Assembly: GCA_023411555.1 (NCBI GenBank)
Contig: JAEYOQ010000005.1
Span: 1 to 20,426, forward strand
DNA length: 20,426 nt
Reading direction: 5' to 3'
Origin: Bacillota bacterium
GTDB lineage: Bacteria; Bacillota; Clostridia; Lachnospirales; Lachnospiraceae
The position numbers and the translations under genes were made by a program. The notes beneath the pieces are model-generated. The model saw nothing but the letters and a program-made list of their open reading frames with translations. It was not told where the DNA came from and searched no databases. Of the stretch, positions 14,198 through 20,426 are shown piece after piece (the first letter of the stretch is position 1; every line of letters begins with the position of its first letter).

Positions 14198-16441
14198 ATG
14201 ATAAAGCTATTAAAATTCTTAAAAAAATCGGTTGTAGCAATTCTTTTTGTTACTATCCTGCTGATTTTACAGGCATTCTGTGATTTATCACTGCCTACCT
14301 ATACATCAGATATTATTAATACCGGCATTACTAACAGCGGTATTGAAGATAAGGTACCGGCAGCAATACGAGAAACAGCGCTTGACAAGCTGTCCATATT
14401 TATGGAGGATACAGATAACAACCTGGTCAGAGACCATTACACAAAGTTAAATAAGGAAGAACTAAGTGAAAAGCAATGGTCCGAATATCTAGACCAATAT
14501 CCTGCTCTTGCCACCGAGAGTATCTATCTCTGGGATAAGGAAGCAGAGGAAGAGCTTGCGGATGTTATGTCCATTCCCATGATGATGGTATTAACCTTAG
14601 AAGGTGAGAATGAAACCTCACAGCAGATGAAGCAACAGTTCCTTGCGAACTTCCCTGCTGAGATGACACAGGGAAATCCTGATATTTTCCAGCTTATCTC
14701 CCTTGTCCCACCCGAGGGAAAAGCCGCAATGCTTTCCGGTATCACTCAAAAGTTGAAAGAAATGCCTGAGATGCTGCTTACTGCCAGTGCTAGCTCCTTT
14801 ATTAAAGCAGAGTATGAAGCAATTGATATCGATGTTAATCAGATGCAGATTAATTACATTCTCAATGTCGGTATCAGAATGATTGCCTTAGCACTTATTG
14901 CAATGGTTGCTTCCATTCTTGTCACCTTCTTCTCTTCAAAGATAGCTGCAAAGTTCGGTAAGGATATAAGAAGCAATGTCTTCAGAAAGGTTCTGTCCTT
15001 CTCTAATCAGGAGATGGATCAGTTCTCTACCGCTTCACTGATTACGCGTAGCACCAATGATATCCAACAGGTTCAGACGCTGATCGTATTTTTCATCCGT
15101 ATCGTTATTTACTCTCCTATCCTGGCATTTGGAGGAATACTGAAGGTTATGAAAACCAATAACTCCATGTCCTGGGTGCTTATTGTAGGTATTGGTGCTG
15201 TCCTTCTTCTAATCGGCGCACTACTCGTTGTTGCAATGCCAAAGTTTAAAATAATGCAAAAGCTGGTAGACCGCATTAATCTAGTAATGAGAGAAACCAT
15301 TACCGGCCTTCCTGTCATTCGCGCCTTTAGTACAGTATCTTATGAGGAGCAGCGTTTCGACAAAGCCAATATTGATGTGACAAAGAATTCACTCTTTGTA
15401 AATCGTGTTATGACCTTCATGATGCCGGTCCTGATGATGATCATGAACCTGATCTCCATATTGATTATCTGGGTGGGCGCAGATAAAATTGATGCCGGAA
15501 CCATGCAGGTTGGTGATATGATAGCCTTTATCCAATACACCATGCAGATTATCATCTCCTTCCTCATGCTTACCATGGTTTCCATCATATTACCTAGATC
15601 CTTAGTTGCAGCAAAGCGTATCGCTGAGGTACTGGGAACTGAGGTTGCTATCAAGGAAGCTGATACAGATGAGCCTACTAAGGCTAATATGAAAGGTGTT
15701 CTAGAATTTAGAAATGTATATTTTCGCTATCCCAATGCCGAGGAGGATGTGCTCTCTGATATCAGCTTCACAGCTAAGCCCGGAGAAACAACTGCGATTA
15801 TCGGAAGTACTGGTAGCGGTAAATCAACCTTAATTAATCTGATCCCTAGATTTTATGATGCTACTCGGGGAAGCATATTAATTGATGGGGCTGATATAAA
15901 GAAAATGAAGCAGCATTCCCTTCGCAACAAGCTTGGCTTTGTTCCCCAGAAGGGCACCTTATTCACAGGTACAATAGAATCAAACATTGCCTTCGGTGCT
16001 CCAGGTGCCAAGATAGATGATATTAAAACGGCGGCTGAAATCGCACAGGCGGCAGAGTTCATCGATGCAAAAACAGAGGGTTATGAGTCCCCCATCTCAC
16101 AGGGCGGAACCAATGTATCCGGCGGTCAGAAGCAACGTCTTTCTATCGCCAGAGCAATCGCCAAGAAGCCGGAGATCTATATCTTCGACGACAGCTTCTC
16201 CGCACTGGACTATAAGACAGATTCCATTCTTCGTAAAACCCTGAAGGAGAAGCTCTCTGACAGTACCATATTGATTATTGCTCAAAGAATTAGCACCATT
16301 ATGAATGCAGAACAGATCCTTGTGCTGGATGACGGTCGTATCGTCGGAAAGGGTACCCATAAGGAATTGTTAAAGAACTGTGAAGTATACCAGCAGATTG
16401 CTTCATCTCAATTGTCAGAGGAGGAATTGAATTATGAGTAG
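14198..16441 (+). CDS. ABC exporter half-transporter, degenerate-site subunit
   Basis: This is a 747-residue type IV (B-family) ABC exporter subunit with six expected membrane helices followed by one ATPase domain. Walker A is GSTGSGKST (536-544), the Q-loop Gln is 584, the signature is VSGGQ (640-644) and Walker B is YIFDD. The residue after the Walker B Asp is Asp665 instead of the catalytic Glu, and the H-loop reads AQR with Gln696 instead of His. Both changes mark the degenerate subunit of heterodimeric exporters such as TM287/288 or BmrCD. About 175 residues (41-215) separate TM1 (12-30) from TM2 (220-245), far longer than the usual loop, so an extracytoplasmic domain is present. GAAAGGAA lies upstream of the ATG. 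The gene overlaps the next one by 8 bases. The substrate is unknown; drug or peptide export is the usual role. Confidence 0.93.
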   Translation: MIKLLKFLKKSVVAILFVTILLILQAFCDLSLPTYTSDIINTGITNSGIEDKVPAAIRETALDKLSIFMEDTDNNLVRDHYTKLNKEELSEKQWSEYLDQYPALATESIYLWDKEAEEELADVMSIPMMMVLTLEGENETSQQMKQQFLANFPAEMTQGNPDIFQLISLVPPEGKAAMLSGITQKLKEMPEMLLTASASSFIKAEYEAIDIDVNQMQINYILNVGIRMIALALIAMVASILVTFFSSKIAAKFGKDIRSNVFRKVLSFSNQEMDQFSTASLITRSTNDIQQVQTLIVFFIRIVIYSPILAFGGILKVMKTNNSMSWVLIVGIGAVLLLIGALLVVAMPKFKIMQKLVDRINLVMRETITGLPVIRAFSTVSYEEQRFDKANIDVTKNSLFVNRVMTFMMPVLMMIMNLISILIIWVGADKIDAGTMQVGDMIAFIQYTMQIIISFLMLTMVSIILPRSLVAAKRIAEVLGTEVAIKEADTDEPTKANMKGVLEFRNVYFRYPNAEEDVLSDISFTAKPGETTAIIGSTGSGKSTLINLIPRFYDATRGSILIDGADIKKMKQHSLRNKLGFVPQKGTLFTGTIESNIAFGAPGAKIDDIKTAAEIAQAAEFIDAKTEGYESPISQGGTNVSGGQKQRLSIARAIAKKPEIYIFDDSFSALDYKTDSILRKTLKEKLSDSTILIIAQRISTIMNAEQILVLDDGRIVGKGTHKELLKNCEVYQQIASSQLSEEELNYE

Positions 16442-18308
16442 AGATGATAACAGACCAGAGACCCCGACTAATGCAGAATCTAAAAAAGGAAGACCAAGTT
16501 CCGGTCATATGGGTCCTGGAATGATGTCCGGCGAAAAAGCAAAAGACTTTAAAGGAACCATGAAGCAGCTGTTCGCAAGTCTTTCGAAATACCGTTTTAG
16601 CTTTCTGCTTATGCTGATATTTGCGATCGGTAGTACCATCTTCTCAATCATCGGTCCTACCATCATGGGTAATGCAACAACAGAAATATTCAACGGTTTA
16701 GTCAGTAAAATCCAAGGCGGAGACGGAATTAACTTTGAAGCCTTATCAAAAATATTAATAACTTTGATCCTGTTGTATGGGCTAAGTGCCTTACTCTCCT
16801 TTATTCAAGGCTGGATTATGACTGGTATTAGCCAGAAGGTAGCCTATAAATTCCGTAAGGATATCTCTGAGAAGATTCATCGTATGCCGATGAATTACTT
16901 TGACACTACCTCCCACGGTGAGATTTTATCAAGAGTTACCAATGATATCGACACCTTGAGTAACAGCTTGAATCAGAGCTTGGGTCAATTAATCACCTCA
17001 GTCATTACCATTATCGGTGTACTGATTATGATGCTGAGAATAAGCTTTTGGATGACACTCCTCGCACTACTCATTTTACCTATCTCAGGTATCGTGGTAG
17101 GTGGTGTGATTAAAAAATCTCAGAAATACTTTTCACAACAGCAGGAGTATCTTGGCCATGTCAACGGTCAGGTTGAGGAAGTTTACGGCGGTCATAACAT
17201 CGTTAAGGTCTTCAATAAAGAAGAGGAGACCATCAGAGAATTTGATGAGAAGAATGAGAAGCTATATGAGGCTGGATGGAAATCCCAGTTCCTATCCGGT
17301 TTGATGATGCCAATCATGTCATTCGTGGGTAATATTGGTTATGTAGGTGTTGCCATACTTGGTGGCTTTCTTGCCATCAATGGTAAGATTGAGGTTGGTC
17401 AGATTCAATCCTTCTTCCAATATATCCGCCAGTTCACCCAGCCCATCAATCAGCTGATGCAGGTAGCGAACATGTTCCAAACAACAGCTGCGGCAGCAGA
17501 AAGAGTATTCGAGTTCCTGGCGGTTGAGGAAGAGGTACAGACCGTAGAGAATCCGGTATCCATAGAGGGTATGAACGGTAATGTCGAGTTTAAGCATGTA
17601 CACTTTGGCTATAATCCGGATAAAATTATTATTAAGGATTTCAGCACCAAGGTATCTAAGGGTCAGAAGATTGCAATTGTAGGGCCTACCGGTGCCGGTA
17701 AGACTACGATGGTTAAACTACTGATGCGTTTCTACGACATCAATAGTGGTGAGATTCTAATTGATGGTCATAACATCAAAGACTTTAATCGAAGTGATCT
17801 TCGTAGGATGTTTGGTATGGTACTTCAGGACACCTGGTTATTCAATGGAACCATTATGGATAACATCCGCTACAGTAAGCTCGATGCTACGGATGAAGAG
17901 GTAATCAAGGCAGCTAAGGCAGCTCATGTGCATCACTTCATCTCTACCCTTCCTGACGGATATCAGATGGTACTCAACGAAGAGGCCAGCAATGTGTCCC
18001 AGGGTCAGAAGCAGCTATTAACTATAGCCCGTGCCATCTTGGCTGATCCGAAAATACTCATTCTTGATGAAGCTACCAGCTCTGTTGATACAAGAACAGA
18101 GATAATGATCCAAAAGGCGATGGATAGCCTAATGAAGGGAAGAACCAGCTTCATCATAGCACATCGTTTGTCAACCATTCGAGATGCCGACTTGATCCTC
18201 GTAATGAATGAGGGCGACATCGTGGAACAGGGAACTCACACCGAGCTTCTTGCAAAGGGCGGCTTCTATGCTAACCTTTATAATTCACAATTCGAGAGAT
18301 CTGCCTAG
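16434..18308 (+). CDS. ABC exporter half-transporter, catalytic subunit
   Basis: The 624-residue partner has a ~40-residue polar N-terminus, six expected membrane helices (from about 53 to 350) and one ATPase domain. Walker A is GPTGAGKTT (417-425), the Q-loop Gln is 465, Walker B is ILILDE with catalytic Glu546, and the H-loop is His577 in IAHRLST. Its signature is VSQGQ (521-525) rather than VSGGQ. In a heterodimer this signature faces the altered Walker B site of the first subunit. The canonical Walker motifs here face the intact VSGGQ of the partner. One competent and one degenerate site are therefore predicted. The start codon lies inside the end of the previous gene with GGAGG 9 bases upstream, so the two are translationally coupled and made in equal amounts. 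Confidence 0.94.
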   Translation: MSRDDNRPETPTNAESKKGRPSSGHMGPGMMSGEKAKDFKGTMKQLFASLSKYRFSFLLMLIFAIGSTIFSIIGPTIMGNATTEIFNGLVSKIQGGDGINFEALSKILITLILLYGLSALLSFIQGWIMTGISQKVAYKFRKDISEKIHRMPMNYFDTTSHGEILSRVTNDIDTLSNSLNQSLGQLITSVITIIGVLIMMLRISFWMTLLALLILPISGIVVGGVIKKSQKYFSQQQEYLGHVNGQVEEVYGGHNIVKVFNKEEETIREFDEKNEKLYEAGWKSQFLSGLMMPIMSFVGNIGYVGVAILGGFLAINGKIEVGQIQSFFQYIRQFTQPINQLMQVANMFQTTAAAAERVFEFLAVEEEVQTVENPVSIEGMNGNVEFKHVHFGYNPDKIIIKDFSTKVSKGQKIAIVGPTGAGKTTMVKLLMRFYDINSGEILIDGHNIKDFNRSDLRRMFGMVLQDTWLFNGTIMDNIRYSKLDATDEEVIKAAKAAHVHHFISTLPDGYQMVLNEEASNVSQGQKQLLTIARAILADPKILILDEATSSVDTRTEIMIQKAMDSLMKGRTSFIIAHRLSTIRDADLILVMNEGDIVEQGTHTELLAKGGFYANLYNSQFERSA

Positions 18309-18409
18309 TTGTAACAATATGTCTAGGTAGAATAATTACCAAAGAGCAAAAGATTATCATGGTTTGGAAGAGAGCCAAACTTCTGAAGTCACAATAAAAT
18401 AGCATCCAG

Positions 18410-18455
18410 AAGGACTGAATCTGTTATTTAGCAGACTCAGTCCTTTACTTTTGAC
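18410..18455 (+). terminator. terminator of the marR-ABC operon
   Basis: AAGGACTGA (18410-18418) pairs with TCAGTCCTT (18437-18445), and the stem continues after one mismatch with TCTG/CAGA, giving 13 pairs. It is followed by TTACTTTTG, a fair T-rich tail. A smaller hairpin GTTTGG/CCAAAC lies upstream near 18362-18380. Confidence 0.75.
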
Positions 18456-18471
18456 TTAATATAGCTATAAT
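18444..18471 (+). promoter_or_regulatory. possible promoter of the DUF2164 gene
   Basis: TTTACT (18444-18449) and a perfect TATAAT (18466-18471) are 16 bp apart, about 60 bases before the start codon. The -35 overlaps the tail of the preceding terminator and is only a fair match. Confidence 0.4.
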
Positions 18472-18529
18472 TACAATTATATACTGAATCGGATATTTCT
18501 ACCTGAAAACTTTGAAAGGAGATGGAAGC

Positions 18530-18787
18530 ATGAATAAGAAGCCTTTGGGAATCGCTATTACACCAGAACTAAAAAAGCAGCTGTTGGAGGAGATTGTCTA
18601 TTTTTTTGAGACAGAACGCGAGGAGAAGCTTGGGATAATCGCCTCAGAACAGATCCTGGATTTCTTTATGGATAATTTAGGACTCTTCATCTACAATAAG
18701 GCTCTGGACGATGCAAAGCTGTGGTATGGTAAGCGGATGGAGGATGTTGAAGCAGATTTTTATACATTATACAAAGAAGAACGCTAG
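18530..18787 (+). CDS. DUF2164 family small protein
   Basis: The 85-residue protein starts at the ATG of MNKKPLGIAITPELK, with AAAGGAG 8 bases upstream; an in-frame TTG at 18512 overlaps that ribosome binding site and is unlikely. The pattern of an N-terminal helix, ETEREEKLGIIASEQILDFFMDNL (split here only for reading) and FIYNKALDDAK is what I know of DUF2164 proteins, which are of similar length in Firmicutes and Proteobacteria. Their function is unknown. It is highly charged and helical and should be cytoplasmic. It stands between the exporter operon and a methyltransferase gene, about 110 bp upstream of the latter. Confidence 0.8.
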   Translation: MNKKPLGIAITPELKKQLLEEIVYFFETEREEKLGIIASEQILDFFMDNLGLFIYNKALDDAKLWYGKRMEDVEADFYTLYKEER

Positions 18788-18895
18788 AATAAATTGACGA
18801 TGTGATATGGCTGCAAGCAGATGGTCATCCCATATTCCTGCTAGTCAAGCTTCGTCTTGGTATAGAAAAATAGAATATTAGGAAGAGGATAATGT

Positions 18896-19687
18896 ATGGA
18901 TGAGCTAAAATATCTAACTGAGCATTATAGTAACTATAACGAGGAAGATCGTCTTAAATCGAGACATGGACAGGTAGAATACCTAACTACGATCCGATAC
19001 ATAGAGAGATATCTTAAGAAGGGGATGCGTATCCTAGAGGTAGGTGCCGGAACCGGCATATACTCTCTTACCTTTGCCGACCAGGGCTATGAGGTAGATG
19101 CAGTGGAATTGGTAGAACATAATATCAATATCCTGAAAAGTAAGATACTCCCCGCGCATAAGATAAATGTTAGGCAGGGCAATGCCATTGACCTATCCTT
19201 TTATGAGGATAATACCTTTGATATTACTTTAGTCCTTGGACCGATGTATCACCTCTTTGAAAAGGCGGATAAAAAGAAAGCAATTTCTGATGCAATCAGG
19301 GTAACAAAGCCCGGTGGTGTCATCTTTGTCGCCTATTGTATCAATGAGGCTACCATGATGGTATGGGGCTTTATGCAGGGCAATATACTGAATGCAATAG
19401 AACAAGGAATGATAGATCTGGATAGCTATAAATGTATTTCAAATCCTTCCCTATTGTTTGAGATGCATCGCAAGGAGGACATAGACGCTCTAATGTCTCA
19501 ATTTGATATCGAACCCCTACACTATGTAGCGACTGACCTAGCCACGAATTATATGCGACCAGTAGTTGATGCCATGGATGATACATTATTTGCCACCTAC
19601 CTTGATTACCATTTCAAGATTTGTGAGCGTAAAGATCTCGTCGGGGCCACACATCATAGTCTGGATATCTTTCGTAAAAAAGGCTGA
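18896..19687 (+). CDS. class I SAM-dependent methyltransferase
   Basis: The 263-residue protein has a Rossmann-type methyltransferase core. Motif I is ILEVGAGTGIYS (46-57), which binds S-adenosylmethionine. The acidic residue at the end of strand 2 is Glu71 in AVELVE. GNAIDLSFYEDNTFDITLVLG (from about 95) covers motifs II and III. The later VTKPGGVIFVAYC stretch is the post-III strand pair seen in UbiE/MenG-like and related enzymes. The C-terminal ~90 residues probably bind the acceptor and do not identify it. GAAGAGG lies 7 bases before the ATG. No clear promoter was found in the 108-bp gap, so it may be transcribed with the DUF2164 gene. Confidence 0.9.
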   Translation: MDELKYLTEHYSNYNEEDRLKSRHGQVEYLTTIRYIERYLKKGMRILEVGAGTGIYSLTFADQGYEVDAVELVEHNINILKSKILPAHKINVRQGNAIDLSFYEDNTFDITLVLGPMYHLFEKADKKKAISDAIRVTKPGGVIFVAYCINEATMMVWGFMQGNILNAIEQGMIDLDSYKCISNPSLLFEMHRKEDIDALMSQFDIEPLHYVATDLATNYMRPVVDAMDDTLFATYLDYHFKICERKDLVGATHHSLDIFRKKG

Positions 19688-19690
19688 TAA

Positions 19691-19738
19691 AAGGGGTCTT
19701 TGCTTCATAGCTGATCCGCTATTTTGCAAAGGCCCCTT
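19691..19738 (-). terminator. terminator between methyltransferase and ade genes
   Basis: AAGGGGTCTTTGC (19691-19703) pairs with GCAAAGGCCCCTT (19726-19738), 13 pairs with one G-U, and the loop pairs further as ATAGC/GCTAT. On the minus strand the stem ends in a TTTT run. On the plus strand no T run follows. It best fits the 3' end of the adenine deaminase transcript but, lying between convergent genes, it may serve both. Confidence 0.7.
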
Positions 19739-19820
19739 CCCGGGAACTATGTTTGAATTAAAAGGAAAGTTTTATGGATTTCTGGTTTTACACAGATATC
19801 TACCGATTACACTCGAATAA

Positions 19821-20426
19821 CTAATCTATCAGTTCAACATCGATCAGCTCATGTCGTAAAACATCGATTAAGCCCATATCGGTTAAGCCTAATTCGGGAA
19901 CTGTAGGCAATGAGATAAAGCTTAGTGCCATAAAGGGTGCATCCATTTGACAACCAAGTTCTTCTGCAGCATGGTTCATAACTTCTAGGTCTGCCATTAC
20001 TTGATCTGCTGAATTTTCACTCATTAAACCACCGATGAGTAATTGCATCCGATGTGTTACTACACCATTTTCAGCGATGGTTAAGCCACCTTGCATTTCT
20101 GCAATACCATTGACGGCAGCTGCCATATCCTCTTCATTGGTACCTACAACAACTATATTATGGTGGTCATGGGACATAGAGTAGGCCATAGCTCCTTTTT
20201 TTAGTTTAAATCCTTGTACGAAGCCAACACCTACACCGCCAGTTTTTCCATATCTCTCAACAACTGCTAGCTTTAAAATATCTGCTTCCACATTCATCAT
20301 AATCTTACCGTTTTCTACGGGAAGCTCTGCTACTTCACGGGTATTGATGATTTGCCTGTCAATCAGCTTAATCACATTTACCTTCGTTTTATTTTGATTC
20401 GATACGGATTTCACATCAAAGGCTAG
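19821..20426 (-). CDS. ade: adenine deaminase, C-terminal part (cut by window edge)
   Basis: The open frame runs off the right edge with no start codon needed inside the window; about 202 codons are present. The sequence matches the C-terminal part of Ade-type adenine deaminases. KTGGVGVGFVQGFKLKKGA is followed by MSHDHHNIVVVGTNEEDMA and then AVNGIAEMQGGLTI. The end, around LSFISLPTVPELGLTDMGLID, is also typical. The full enzyme, about 570-600 residues, converts adenine to hypoxanthine and ammonia in purine salvage. The N-terminal metal-binding amidohydrolase half lies outside the window. A terminator follows at 19691-19738. Confidence 0.9.
   Translation of the reverse strand, partial: LAFDVKSVSNQNKTKVNVIKLIDRQIINTREVAELPVENGKIMMNVEADILKLAVVERYGKTGGVGVGFVQGFKLKKGAMAYSMSHDHHNIVVVGTNEEDMAAAVNGIAEMQGGLTIAENGVVTHRMQLLIGGLMSENSADQVMADLEVMNHAAEELGCQMDAPFMALSFISLPTVPELGLTDMGLIDVLRHELIDVELID

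Overview
The window looks like the chromosome of a low-to-moderate GC Clostridia member, most likely Lachnospiraceae (Lachnoclostridium-like). The reasons are strong AGGAGG-type ribosome binding sites, use of TTG starts, a T-box leader on an aminoacyl-tRNA synthetase, and a set of proteins I associate with the families DUF5716 and DUF5717. This placement is inference; no rRNA or tRNA gene is present to anchor it.

Layout. Positions 1-200 hold several hairpins but no convincing gene. A minus-strand pair follows (758-1180 VOC/glyoxalase fold, 237-746 DJ-1/PfpI) with its own promoter. Next comes valS (1529-4192, minus), driven from a sigma-A-type promoter at about 4745-4770 through a valine T-box riboswitch. 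An unusually long stretch of about 270 bp between the T-box terminator and valS contains a near-perfect 44-bp dyad. Upstream, still on the minus strand, are four genes: a two-helix membrane coiled-coil protein (4807-6021), a TPR-like protein (6233-7063), a degenerate Hsp70/actin-fold protein (7084-8346), and a 1181-residue protein with Ig-like domains plus an alpha-solenoid (8608-12153). A 214-bp elaborately palindromic element lies between the last two.

From 12276 the direction switches to plus. There is a CobD/HisC-type PLP enzyme, then a MarR regulator with a clear promoter and operator. It is followed by two ABC exporter half-transporters (14198-16441 and 16434-18308) that read as a heterodimer with one degenerate ATPase site. 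Next come a DUF2164-type small protein and a SAM methyltransferase. A hairpin that works best as a minus-strand terminator separates the latter from the truncated 3' end of an adenine deaminase gene (minus) running off the right edge.

The main candidate for an undescribed system is the four-gene minus-strand block 4807-12153. It joins an Hsp70-like protein with altered nucleotide-binding loops, a TPR partner, a giant Ig/solenoid scaffold and a membrane coiled-coil protein. I infer a membrane-linked scaffold or chaperone-like assembly of unknown function. The second main hidden structure is the 214-bp palindrome at 8379-8592 inside this block.
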